Assembly: GCA_002778195.1 (NCBI GenBank)
Contig: PCDI01000001.1
Span: 992,001-1,056,000 of the forward strand
Direction of reading: 5' to 3'
From: Raffaelea ambrosiae
Taxonomy: Eukaryota; Ascomycota; Sordariomycetes; Ophiostomatales; Ophiostomataceae
DNA length: 64,000 nucleotides
Under the pieces are notes generated by a model. That model searched no databases and was not told the DNA's origin. It was given only the letters and a program-made list of their open reading frames with translations. Positions 1 through 9,802 of this stretch are shown piece by piece (within the stretch, counting starts at the first letter, position 1; each line of letters begins with the position of its first letter). A program made the position numbers and the translations under genes.

Positions 1-1608
1 GCATACACATCAGCTCATGATGGACACAAATGGTGCCGATCCCAGACGCAGTCCGTAAGGGCGAGGGGGCCAGCGGTTCACCGTTTGAATAGGGAAAGCG
101 ACAATGGCATGGGGGTGGATCGACCTAGGAGTGTCTTGCCTTGGTGGCCTCTCTCCATTCTCCCGTGTGTTTTCTGTACGGCGTTTGGGAAAAAAACCGT
201 GTCTGCTCAGCCAGAGGAGATTGAAGACGAGACCGGCCCAGAGATCCTGGACCCGCTTTTCTTTTTTCTTTTCTTTTTTTGGTTCTTTAGCTTGGGTTTC
301 TTAATTCTTCTCGGCTGCTCAGACGCGGCAGATTGGCCCCTGCAAGTCCCCCCCCCCCCCCAAAGAAGCAAGCATCGTACGAAGAGAGAGGGCGAGAGTG
401 AGTAATTGCAGTGGGACACCTTTGTCAGACTGAGGGTATTTTCCCGAAAAGAAAAAGGTACGGGCAGATCAAACGAGAAAGGTGCACGGCCCCGACTTTT
501 TTCTTTTTTTTTCTTTCTTTTTTTTCTTTTTTTTCTTTTTTTTTTCTTTTTTTCTTTCTTTTCTCCCCTTTTTTGCTTGTACGCCTGTCCTCGCCTGCCT
601 TGCCTTGCCTTGCTCACCAGTCTCGTCTTTTCTCATTAGTGAATGCCTATTTGCCCCCTAGCACGATCGTATTGCCCAAACCGCGCAACTGCTCGTTTCG
701 GCGGCCGACGTTTCTTTTTTCTGGCCGACGTTTCTTTTCCTCTGTTCACCACCTCCACCCCAGCCCCCATTTTCCCTCACCTCCCTTTCCCATCCTGCTT
801 TCTTCTTGGTTTTGATTTGTTCCTACTCGCTCCGTTTGTGCAGATGCAATCCTTCTGCCGAAGCCTCCCCATTGGCCGAACCCTGTTTGGGGGGGGCGGT
901 TTCCTTTCTTTGGTTCGTTTTCTTTCCTTTTTTTCTTTTTTCTTTCTTTCTTTTTCTTTCTTGTCCCCTCCCGCCGTCGTTTCGGTCCCATTCTCGTCGG
1001 TTCTCGTTCTCGTCTCTCCTGCGCCGTTCTCGCCGCTTCCCGTCGGCTGTTGTGCCGTCAACCTTGCAACCACCTCTGGTTCCTGTACATAGTATCTGGA
1101 TTTTTTTTTTTTTTTTTTTTGCCCTCCTATCCGCCCTGTCCGCCAATTCCTCGGCCCCCCCTCCCCTTGTTCCCGTAATGTTCCTTGCCTGCGTTCATGC
1201 AAGCTGGCAAGCTCGCTTTGCTTGCTTTTTTCTGTTCTGCTGCTGTCTCCTCTTTATTTCCTCTTTCGGCGTCTTGCTGTTCCTTTGGCCGGCTCTGGTT
1301 GGCTGGCAGGCCCTCGTGAACCGCTTCGTCAGAGAAGGTCACTTAAACTTGGTCACTTGAGCGTCATTTTTTTTGGGGCCAGAAACGCAAACCATCGTAA
1401 CCAAGGTACGGAGCCACACAGAGTGACGGTAGTGTACGGTCTTTTTTTTTTTCACGTACTATGTAGATGCAACTTCCCAAGCTCACTTTCCCACTCTCCC
1501 ACGATCCCCATGTCTTGGACCAATATTGTACATACATAGTAGTAATACGGCCCAAGACCGGCAAGGTCGTTCCAGAAGGGTCACTTGCGTCGAGGACACC
1601 CGCGTTTC

Positions 1609-1686
1609 CCCTCTTGCCCCTTCGTGTCCCTCTTGTCCCTTCGTGTCCCTCGTCCATCGTGTCCCTCGTCTCCCTCTCGTGTTTCC
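1609..1686. repeat. Imperfect minisatellite, TTCGTGTCCCTC-like unit
   Basis: The unit TTCGTGTCCCTC and variants (CTTGTCCC, CGTCCATC) recur about six times. It is pyrimidine-rich on the plus strand. Confidence 0.6.
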
Positions 1687-2297
1687 ATGTTCCCTTGATC
1701 TCCGTGAGATGGGGTCATAGCTCATCAATGCCTGGCTGTCCCTACCGCTTCTACCGCTTCCGACCTTTTCCCTTGAGCTTTCCTCCATGATCCCGTCCGA
1801 CACGTGTTGACGGCTGGTTTGTTTCTTCGCTGTTTCTCCTCCCCTCTTCGACAAAGTATTTCCCTTTTTTTCTTTGGTGCACGTCCGTCCTTGTCCGCCC
1901 TTGTCCGTTCTCGTCCGTCTTCTGTTGCAGATTTTCCCTCCCTTTCTGCCTGTTTGTGTGTTTTGAAAGTTGGACCCTGGCCGTCTGTGTGTCCCTTGTC
2001 TGGGTATGGGTATGGGAATGGGTCTGGGTCCGAGTCTGGGTCTGTGTGTCCGTGTGTGCAAAGGGGGGAAAAAAAAAAAACGGCTCTGCCCATAGGGCCA
2101 GAGTAGTCTGGGAGAATGTTTCTGATCGCCCTGTCGTAGCTCCTCTCGTGGACCACACACTGAGGCCCACCCCTGAAACTGCAACAGCTCGCGTGTCGGC
2201 CCTCTGTTCAAACAAACGATCCCAAGAAATAGGGCAAAATCGGCCCATGAACAAGCCTTGGCTACGGCGGCTGTTTGGTCTCTTGCTTCTTGTGTTC

Positions 2298-2428
2298 GAC
2301 CGAGGCCCTTGCCGAGGACCTTATCGAGACCTCGTCGAGACCTTGCCGGGCCTGTCGAGAACTTGTCGGACCTCTCGAGACCCTGTCGGACCTCGAGACC
2401 TTGTCGGACCTCGTCGAGAACCTGGCCG
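2298..2428. repeat. Imperfect minisatellite, TCGAGACCTTGTCGGACC-like unit
   Basis: Variants of CGAGACCTTGTCGGACCT follow each other about seven times with small indels. The sequence is unrelated to the neighbouring repeats. Open frames across it (Arg/Leu/Ser-rich) follow the repeat and are not taken as coding. Confidence 0.7.
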
Positions 2429-3236
2429 GTTCGCCCAATGCAAGTCGTCCCCAATCCGGTAATTCGCATCCTACTTTGTACCTTTTCGTTCCTCCTCCTA
2501 CACCGTACTCGTATCCCCACCCTCTTGACAACGCACTTTTCTTTTCTTTTGTTCCCTTGGCCAGAACCCACTTACCAATCCCCTTTTTTTTTCCTCTGAT
2601 GTCGTGCATTGGGGCCTGCATCTGCGTCCGGATCCTTCCAATGTTTCCCTCTCTCTACTTTCTCTTTTCTGCATGTCCCCTCTTTTTACCCCCATTTCTT
2701 TTATTGATTTTAACGACGGGAAAAGTAGCCTGATCCCTGGGAGAGAAGGGGGGCCGCCGCAGGCCCGCAGGAGTTACTTGATCCTTGCCAACGGTAACTG
2801 TAACAAGAGCAAGAGGGAGGAGAGAGGCGAGCTGTCCCTTGCCCCCCCCCCCCCCCCAAGCTTGGTCGTGTGTGTGCCTGGGCCCGGACAGGCACAAGGG
2901 AAGGAGGGATCGCCACTCCTTCGCATTCCACCTCTTCTTGCATCAACAAGCCCATTCTTCCCCCATTGACGACCCAGCGTCCCTCAAACACAATCTCAAG
3001 CACACAAGCCTTCATCTTCGCCGTTCGGTCAAGGGGTTTCTTGTTTTCCTTTGCTCGCATCGGTCTCTTGCTTGTTCCCGAGGTGGCAATTGCAGGTCAT
3101 CTGCAGCCTGGGGAGGGGAGGGAGCCTTTGCTTTTTTTTTTCTTCTTGTTTTTCTTTGCTGTTTTTGCTTCGTTTCGCCGTGCAACCATCCATTTCAGTG
3201 GGTGTTCCGGAGGGCTCATCCTGCGAGCCAGACGAG

Positions 3237-3372
3237 CTTGCCACAGCTTCCAGCAGCTTCCAGCAGTTTCTGCGAGCTTCTGAGAGCTTCTGAGAGCTTC
3301 CAGCAGCTTCTGAGAGCTTCCGAGAGCTTCCCAGTAGCTTCCCGCTAGCTTCCAAAGAGCTTCGCAAGCTTG
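3237..3372. repeat. Tandem AGCTTC repeat directly upstream of the first gene
   Basis: The motif AGCTTC occurs roughly every 9-12 bp, as GAGAGCTTC, CAGCAGCTTC or CTAGCTTC. It ends about 100 bp before the ATG at 3469, so it lies in the promoter or 5' UTR. Confidence 0.8.
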
Positions 3373-3468
3373 GGGAAAAGGGCCTCGTCGCCGCCCCGAG
3401 GTGATCACTGAAAAAAAAGCCAGGGGCCATCTTCAAGACCACCCTCATTGGCGCCCAGCACCCGCGCC

Positions 3469-6249
3469 ATGGCCATCAGCGTTCTCAGCGTGCTCGTCTC
3501 CTTTGGTGCCGTCGTCGGCGCCTCCGAGGGCATCCAGGCCTCCCAGCGCCGCGCCCGCAAGGAGGAGCACCGTTCCCGCAAGAACAACCTGCAGGTCCAC
3601 TGCCCCAAGTCGTCGGCCTACTCGCCCATCCTCGAGGGCCGCCAGGTCGTCCTGTCCGCCAACCGTCTGTTCATCGACACCAACGACAGTCCGGACCCCA
3701 ACATGCCCTTTGGCCACCCCTTTGAAGGCTACTATCTGCCCTACCCGGAGGCGCGCCACCCCGGCCTGGTGTCCACCATCACCGATGTCGCGCCCATCAT
3801 GAACTGGGTCTACATCGACAAGGACTCGTACGCCCTCTGCTACGGCGGCCGCGCCGCCGCCGAGGGCAACTTCACGGGGCCCTGGGACTGCACCCGCCAG
3901 GAGCGCCGCCTGACCTTCAGCGGGTGGGAGGGCTTCATGGCGGTGCGCGACCCGCGCATTGGGCCCTTTTGGATGCTCTTCTTTGACAAGGACGTGGACC
4001 GCTTCCAGAAGAAGCTGGCCGCGTCGTTCCCGGAGGGCACCGTCGCCGTCGAGGTGGAGCTGTTCCGGCGGGAGATGCGGATGCCGACGCCGCCGACGCC
4101 GGAGGAGCTGGCCAAGATGAAGGAGGAGGAGGCCAAGCGGCGAGCCGAAGCCATGACGGGGGAGAACCCCGAGGGCGACAAGGCCGCCGAAGGCGAGAAG
4201 GACAAGGCAGAAACGACGGAAACGGCGGACACGACAGAGAAGGACACGCAGGGAGACGAGGAGAAGGCCGCCCTGGCACAGGCAGCCAAAGCAGAAGAGA
4301 AGAAGCCAGAGCAAGGCGATCCAGAAAAGGTAGCCGCAGAGAAGCAGCAACAGCCAGATAGCCAGGAAGAGCCACAGACAGAGAAGATAGCCGAGGAAAG
4401 AGCAGAAGAAAGGGCGGAAGAAAAGGCAGGAGAAGAGGCAGGAGAAAAGGCAGAAGAAAAGGCAGAAGAAAAGACAGGAGAAGAGGCAGGAGAAAAGACT
4501 GGAGAAAAGGCAGAGGTGGTGGTGGAGACATCCGAAGAGAGGGCAGAGACGGTGGCCGAGGCCAAGGCAGAGACGCTGGAGACAGAAGAGAAGGCAGCCG
4601 AGCCTGTCTCTGGAGAGCCAAAAGGCAAGGAAGTCGAAGACGTCAAGGCCGGTGAGCCGCAGCAAGAGAAAGTCGTGGAGGCTCCGAGAGCTGAGCAGGA
4701 ACAGCAGCAAGTATTCCCACCCGAAGAGCAGCAACCAGACGACGCAGCACAGCGATCCTTTTCCAAGGGACCCCGTCCGCGGAGGAGGAGACGCCGGGCA
4801 GACAGCCAAGAAGACGGCGAGCCGCGCTCGCCGTCGACGTCGCCCAGCACGTCGCCCTGGCGGTCGTCCCGCCGGCCTTCGCTGCAGCGGACCACGTCCA
4901 GGACGTCGCGAGGCGGCACGCCCCGGGGCGCATCCCGGGGGGCATCCGGGGGGGCATCCCGGGGGACGTCCCGGTCGGCGTCCCAAAAGGCCACGCAGAC
5001 ACTGTCGGCCAAGGCCCTGCAGAAGCGGCCACAGAGGCCGGCCTCCTCCTCGTCCGACTTTTCGCCGCAGACCTCGCCGGGTCACTCCCCGCCGGTGTCG
5101 CCCCGACAGGTCGCCGCTCCCTACCAGGGCCCCGCTCCGTATTCGTCACCACCACAGCGGCCACCAAGACAAGCGCAGAGACCGCTCCAGAGGTCGCCCC
5201 AGCAGCCGCCCCCTCCCGTTCCCAGTCTTTCCCGACCACCACCACCACAGCGAGCGCCGCCGCCGCCGAGAGCACCCCTGCGCGCACCACCGCCGCCGCG
5301 ACACGCGCAGAGGCAAGCGGCACAGCAGTCGACGTTTGCCTCCTCGCAGCGGGCCCCCTCGCAGAGAGCCCCTGCCCAGCGGGCTTCGCAGCGAGCCTCG
5401 CAGCTGTCGCTCCAGAGCTCGTCCTCTTCGTCCCGGCAGTCGCCCTCGCCCCCGTCCTCGCCCCAGCGCTCGCCCCAGTACGCTCCTCCTCCTCCTCCTC
5501 CCCACTACTCGCCCCCTCCGCCGCGGTCGACGTCCTCCCGCAGGCCATCGCCCCCCCGTCGGTCGGCCGCCGCCGCGTCGTTTGTCCTGTCCGACGACCA
5601 GGAGCGGCAGCAGCAGCAGCGAAGGACCGACGCGCGCGAGCAGGCGGACACGTTGGACGACACGTCAGGCACGTTGGCCACGTTGGCCACGTCGGACACG
5701 CTGGACACGTCGGACGCGTTGGACGTGGCGGGCCACGTCCACGACGACGCGGCGAGCATCAAGGGCAGCATCAAGAGCAAGAAGAGCACCAAGAGCTTCA
5801 AGAGCATGCACAGCATGCGGAGCATATGGAGCACAGGACAGGGGAGCCGCACCGGCAGCAGTCGGATGGGGAGCAGCAGCGGCAGTGGGCAGAGCAGCGG
5901 CAGCGGCAGCGGTAGTGGTAGCGGCAGCGGTAGCGGTAGCGGCACCGGTAGCGGAAGCGGCGAGGCGGACGACAGCAATGGCACCAACAACACCAACAGC
6001 CGTCGCCAGCGCCGCCAAAACAGCCGCAGCCGACGCAACATGGGCAACCAGGGCACCCAGGGCAACCAGGGCAACCGTGGCAACCGCGGCACCCGCGGCA
6101 CCCATGGCACCCATGGCACCCATAGCACCCGTGGCACCCATGCGGGCGGCGGGTATGCGTCGTCCGAGTACAGCGGCTACTTTGACAGCAGTCCGCGGGA
6201 GAGCAGTTTCGGGTCCGGCGAGGAGGGTCAGAGCAGTGGGAGGAGGTGA
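3469..6249 (+). CDS. Conserved fungal protein with long low-complexity tail
   Basis: Function is unknown. The 926-aa protein has two parts. Residues 1-220 look like a conserved Pezizomycotina family, with a hydrophobic start (MAISVLSVLVSFGAVVGAS), GHPFEGYYLPYP, NWVYIDKDSYALCYG, GPWDCTRQERRL and GWEGFMAV blocks; I recognise these blocks from many fungal genomes as unannotated proteins. After about residue 225 the chain is repetitive. It runs first through acidic Glu/Lys/Ala repeats (EEKAGEEAGEKAEEK type), then a Ser/Pro/Arg/Gln-rich stretch, then SGSG repeats (about 5860-5970), then a GNQGNRGTRGTHGT tail. An in-frame TTG at 3448 is not used; the ATG at 3469 has a good context (GCCATGG). The hydrophobic start could be a signal or anchor segment. 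Single exon. Confidence 0.85.
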   Translation: MAISVLSVLVSFGAVVGASEGIQASQRRARKEEHRSRKNNLQVHCPKSSAYSPILEGRQVVLSANRLFIDTNDSPDPNMPFGHPFEGYYLPYPEARHPGLVSTITDVAPIMNWVYIDKDSYALCYGGRAAAEGNFTGPWDCTRQERRLTFSGWEGFMAVRDPRIGPFWMLFFDKDVDRFQKKLAASFPEGTVAVEVELFRREMRMPTPPTPEELAKMKEEEAKRRAEAMTGENPEGDKAAEGEKDKAETTETADTTEKDTQGDEEKAALAQAAKAEEKKPEQGDPEKVAAEKQQQPDSQEEPQTEKIAEERAEERAEEKAGEEAGEKAEEKAEEKTGEEAGEKTGEKAEVVVETSEERAETVAEAKAETLETEEKAAEPVSGEPKGKEVEDVKAGEPQQEKVVEAPRAEQEQQQVFPPEEQQPDDAAQRSFSKGPRPRRRRRRADSQEDGEPRSPSTSPSTSPWRSSRRPSLQRTTSRTSRGGTPRGASRGASGGASRGTSRSASQKATQTLSAKALQKRPQRPASSSSDFSPQTSPGHSPPVSPRQVAAPYQGPAPYSSPPQRPPRQAQRPLQRSPQQPPPPVPSLSRPPPPQRAPPPPRAPLRAPPPPRHAQRQAAQQSTFASSQRAPSQRAPAQRASQRASQLSLQSSSSSSRQSPSPPSSPQRSPQYAPPPPPPHYSPPPPRSTSSRRPSPPRRSAAAASFVLSDDQERQQQQRRTDAREQADTLDDTSGTLATLATSDTLDTSDALDVAGHVHDDAASIKGSIKSKKSTKSFKSMHSMRSIWSTGQGSRTGSSRMGSSSGSGQSSGSGSGSGSGSGSGSGTGSGSGEADDSNGTNNTNSRRQRRQNSRSRRNMGNQGTQGNQGNRGNRGTRGTHGTHGTHSTRGTHAGGGYASSEYSGYFDSSPRESSFGSGEEGQSSGRR

Positions 6250-6850
6250 GGGGGAGGGGGGGGGGACCAAAAATGTACATATCTCACGGGATGTCTATGT
6301 ATTTACGAATGAACGGATTCATTGACTTGATGCTTCGTCTTGATTCTCGATATATACCTCTTTTTGTGTTGAATTGTTCTTGACTTGCCGCTTCGTCTAG
6401 ACTCTCAATATTTACCTCTTTTATGTTGATTCTTGTTCTTGCCATTGTTATCCATTTTTTCACCTTAGTCTCAGCATTGGTGTTGATTTTATCTTGATTT
6501 ATATCATTTCACTCCCAGTTTATTTTCTCTGTTTTGTTACATATTTACCTCGTTTATGTTGATGATTGTTCTTGACTTGGTTTTGCATCTCGGTACCTCT
6601 TTATGTTTATGGTTGTTCTTGACATTGTTCGTATTTTTCTCTCCTTTTCCACCTCACTAGTCTCGTCATTGTTCAATGTTTTGGTGTTGATTTTATTTTC
6701 TATGATTTTGATCCATTTCAACTTTGTTTTCTCTGTTTTGTTGTGTCGTCTTACATTATCGCTGCGCCGTCTATGTAACCTTCTATCGCACCTTCTAATT
6801 GCTAGGACCAAAAGAAAAGAAAAAAAGAGACAAAAATACACACTCCCACT
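6250..6850. other. Convergent intergenic region, AT-rich
   Basis: This is the 3' flank shared by the plus gene ending at 6249 and the minus gene ending at 6851. It is T-rich, far lower in GC than either gene, and contains a diverged tandem duplication (6356-6757). No gene is seen. Confidence 0.7.
6356..6757. repeat. Two-copy diverged tandem duplication, about 185-bp unit
   Basis: The block order ACCTCTTT, TTGTTCTTGAC, TTACCTC..TTATGTTGAT, GGTGTTGATTTTAT and TTTTCTCTGTTTTGTT appears once in about 6356-6544 and again in about 6545-6757. Substitutions and indels separate the copies, and there is no coding potential. Confidence 0.6.
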
Positions 6851-9370
6851 CTATGTCTTCTGCGGCGCCCACGCTGTCAACCATTCCCACGCCTTGTTCG
6901 CGTCCGCCCCTTCGGCCTCGCACGCCGCCACGCACCACGGCAGCCCGTAGCCCCGCGGCCCGCCCTGCGCCGCCAGCATCTCGGCCACCTTGCGCCGCTT
7001 CTGGTTCTCCTCGTCGACGCAAAAGTACGTGGGCTGGTGCGCCCCCGCAGCGGTGGTGGCGGTCGTCGTGGTCGCCAGCGCCTCGGCCACCAGCGGCTTC
7101 ACCAGCGGCAGCAGCTTGGCCGCGCCCGCCCCCAGCGACGGCGCCCCCGTATTGGCCCGCCCCGTCTTGCACCACGGGTTCGCGCACCACGCCTTGCCGC
7201 AGCCCGTCAGCAGCTGCGCCAGGTACCGCCGCTCGATGCGCCGCCGCAGCGCCTTGCCGTCCGGGTCGTGCGTGCTCACGTAGAGCGGCGCGAAGCAGGG
7301 GCCGCACAGGCCCAGCGTGTTGTCGTTGCTGCTGCTGTTGCTGCTGTTCGCATACTTGACCGCCCCCCGCCCCGGCCCGACGCCGTACCGCGTCCGCCCG
7401 CAGAACGCATCCCGGCACACCGCCGGCGCCGCCCGGTTCTGCCGGTCCAGCGCGTGGTGCTGCAGGTGCGCGCGCATGTCGCGCATGCGCACAATGGCGT
7501 CGCACAGGTAGCACTCGGTCGTGCGGGCCCCGTCGGCGCGCTCGTGCGGCGTCTGGCCCGTCAGCACCGTCTCGGCCGCCTCGGCCCCCGTCGGGTCCAG
7601 CGGGTCGCCCTCCTGCGGCACCTCGAGCTGGCAGAACTGGCACAGGATCGGCTTGCCCGGGCAGGTCGTGGTGCGGTGGTGCGCGAGGCCCGGCAGGCCG
7701 CCCGGCGGCGGCGGCAGGGCCACGGCCGTGCAGGCGTCGGCTGGGCACGCGTAGCACGTGTGGTACACGGCGTCGTGCTTGGCCCGGCTGGCCGCCGACG
7801 AGCCGAAGCACTGCCGGGCATGGTCCTCGTCGTCGGGGTCGTTCTGGCAGTGCCAGTGGTGCTGCCACGCGGCCGACCGCGTCTGGAAGACGCGCTGGCA
7901 CTGGGGGCAGACGGTGTTGTTGCGGAGGCAGAAGCTCTCGTGGAGGACCATGGTGCGGGACGGCACCCACTGGCGGCAGTTTTGGCACTGCTCCTCGCCG
8001 GGGCCGTGGGGCGTGCTGGGCTGCGGTGCGGCGTGTTGTGTCGATGCGCGCTCCTCTTCCAACACCGTCCGGGCACGCAGGGTGTACCGGTGGGCCACGG
8101 CTGGTGAGGAAGACGGCGCAGGCGGCCCCGCCGGCGGCCTCCAGCCGTGCACGGCGATGAGGATGGATTCGGCGTGTTCGAGCTCAATGTTGGTCGGCTG
8201 GATGACCATCTTCTTGGTGCCGTCGGCATCGGCCAGCGCAAAGTTGGCCCAGACGTGCTCGGTCTCGCGCGGACGGGCTCGTTGTCGGGGTGCCCGCGGA
8301 CTGACAAAGAGGTCGACGGCATAGCCCGGTTCGACCGTGTCTGTGTTGTTGTCCTCCTCCTCGTCGAAGCCAGACAGAGCAATTTCCAGCGGCCGGGACT
8401 TGTCCCACGACGGCAGCTCGTAGTCCACATAGTCGCCCGGCCGGACCTGGCCCTGCACCGGCTTCCAGATATCAATCTTGCCGCCGGTCGAGGTGGTGGT
8501 CTTGTTGTTGTTGTTGTTGTTTTTGTTGTCGGTGTTGCTGTTGCTGCTGCTGTTTCCTCCACTGCCGAGAACAAAAGCCGTCCCTCCGTGGGTGCCGCCG
8601 TTGGCGGCGCCCGCACCCTGGCCCTGGGCCTGGATCTTGCGCACGGTCTCGAGAGCCTGCTCCTCGTCCAGTGCTTCAATGTCCACCTCCAGGTCCGTGT
8701 CCACCACGCAGATGCCGTCGCCCTCGGGCCGGAACCCGTCAATGCGGAACCGGAACGTCTCGCCGGGTGCGTTGCCGCGCACCGTGAACACGGCGCCCTT
8801 GGTCAGCGTCGTGTAGCTGCCGCGCAGCTGCCTCTCGAGAAGGGGCCGCCAGTCGGCCGGATTGTACCCGGCTTCGAGCGGCCGCAGGTGCACATACGTG
8901 CCCTTGGGCAGCTGCTGCAGCGTGACTGCGAGTGCCAGTGCGGCTGGCTCTGATTTTGCCTCTTCCACGCCCAGGGCCGCGCGGAGGTACGCGCCCAGCA
9001 CGACCTGCCCCTCTTCGGCGGAGAACTCGCGGATGCCGGCATAGACCGTCTTTTGGTTGGCCGGGTTGGTGAGCCGGAAGATGAGCGGCTGCGGCAGCTC
9101 GGCGTCGGAGCGGTAGGCCGAGCTGGCCGATGCGTCGCTGGGAAAGATGGACTGTGGCCGGAAGCTAGAGCTATGCCCCCCCGAGGAGCGCAGAGAGGCG
9201 TCGGCAGCTTGGCGATGTGCCAGAGCCGAGGCACGGAGCAGCTCTTCTAGCGCCGACTGTGGAAGGATGATCTTGTCGCCCTGGGGCTGGCCGGCGGTGC
9301 CGGTGGGCGCCACGGCAAAGACATCCTTGTACCGGATGATCGGCTTGTTGGATTCCGTGTCTTCGTCCAT
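6851..9370 (-). CDS. UFD1-fold protein with C-terminal zinc fingers
   Basis: The N-terminal ~270 residues match the UFD1 fold: LPQPLIFRLTNP, GIREFSAEEGQVVLGAYLR, GTYVHLRPLEAGYNPADW and RQLRGSYTTLTKGAVFTV. In UFD1 this fold binds ubiquitin and works with Cdc48/p97 in proteasomal or ER-associated degradation. A Gly/Asn/Thr-rich spacer follows, then a Cys/His-rich half. This contains CQNCRQW..HESFC, CPQCQRVF..HHWHC, CQFCQLEVP, a CYLC..HLQHH finger and CGKAWCANPWC. The 839-aa length and the fingers set it apart from canonical UFD1 (about 350 aa) and suggest an adaptor or E3-like scaffold, which is inference. The ATG at 9370 opens the frame, and no intron is needed. Confidence 0.85.
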   Translation of the reverse strand: MDEDTESNKPIIRYKDVFAVAPTGTAGQPQGDKIILPQSALEELLRASALAHRQAADASLRSSGGHSSSFRPQSIFPSDASASSAYRSDAELPQPLIFRLTNPANQKTVYAGIREFSAEEGQVVLGAYLRAALGVEEAKSEPAALALAVTLQQLPKGTYVHLRPLEAGYNPADWRPLLERQLRGSYTTLTKGAVFTVRGNAPGETFRFRIDGFRPEGDGICVVDTDLEVDIEALDEEQALETVRKIQAQGQGAGAANGGTHGGTAFVLGSGGNSSSNSNTDNKNNNNNNKTTTSTGGKIDIWKPVQGQVRPGDYVDYELPSWDKSRPLEIALSGFDEEEDNNTDTVEPGYAVDLFVSPRAPRQRARPRETEHVWANFALADADGTKKMVIQPTNIELEHAESILIAVHGWRPPAGPPAPSSSPAVAHRYTLRARTVLEEERASTQHAAPQPSTPHGPGEEQCQNCRQWVPSRTMVLHESFCLRNNTVCPQCQRVFQTRSAAWQHHWHCQNDPDDEDHARQCFGSSAASRAKHDAVYHTCYACPADACTAVALPPPPGGLPGLAHHRTTTCPGKPILCQFCQLEVPQEGDPLDPTGAEAAETVLTGQTPHERADGARTTECYLCDAIVRMRDMRAHLQHHALDRQNRAAPAVCRDAFCGRTRYGVGPGRGAVKYANSSNSSSNDNTLGLCGPCFAPLYVSTHDPDGKALRRRIERRYLAQLLTGCGKAWCANPWCKTGRANTGAPSLGAGAAKLLPLVKPLVAEALATTTTATTAAGAHQPTYFCVDEENQKRRKVAEMLAAQGGPRGYGLPWCVAACEAEGADANKAWEWLTAWAPQKT

Positions 9371-9695
9371 GGCGGACTCTGGTGTTGGTGGTGGTTGCCT
9401 CTTTGTGTTTGTTTATCTGTCTCGTTGTCTATTCTCGTTTTTGTCTTTCATCCAGCAGAGATGGCCAAAGCGTGCGCGAAGTGAGGATGAGAATGAGGTG
9501 GCATTTCAGGAAGGGAGGGAAGGGAGGAGAGAGACTCTCAGTGAGACCCGAGTCATCGAGAGAATGAGAAATAAATAAAAAAATCAAAGGAAACAGAATT
9601 GTACTGCGTGCTCGTCGGCTCGCCAGGCGCCTCCCGAATCAGTCAGCGATACTGACGACGGCGAGGTTCTTGAGGCTTCCACAGCGGCAAAGTTG

Positions 9696-9802
9696 GTCAC
9701 GTGCAACGAGCTGCAACAACGCGAACATTGTCACGTGCATATGGGGCAGAAATGGTCACGTGTAGCACTGAGCTCATACGCCATCACGTCTGCAGTCACA
9801 TG
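9696..9802 (+). promoter_or_regulatory. Cluster of four RTCACRTG (bHLH/Cbf1-type) motifs
   Basis: GTCACGTG occurs at 9696-9703, 9730-9737 and 9755-9762, and GTCACATG at 9795-9802. RTCACRTG is the core bound by Cbf1-type bHLH proteins in fungi. The cluster lies 330-430 bp upstream of the UFD1-like ATG (9370). Regulation of that gene is inference. Confidence 0.45.

Larger units (their letters stand above)
1..3468. other. Repeat-rich, pyrimidine-rich upstream region without a supported gene
   Basis: The plus strand is dominated by C/T tracts, including T runs near 1100-1121 and C runs at 348-361 and 2842-2857. Several unrelated short tandem repeats are present. Open frames here are low-complexity Phe/Ser/Pro or Lys/Arg translations of these tracts and look non-coding. 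It probably holds the promoter and perhaps a long 5' UTR of the gene starting at 3469. Confidence 0.6.

Noticed and set aside
1483..2571. 362-codon minus-strand ORF upstream of the first gene
   Set aside because: It translates minisatellites and C/T tracts into Arg/Gly/Lys-rich sequence with no domain.
3448..3468. Upstream start of the 3469 gene at TTG
   Set aside because: Nuclear fungal genes start at ATG; the ATG at 3469 is in good context. The same reasoning moved starts from 43847, 47971 and 48695.
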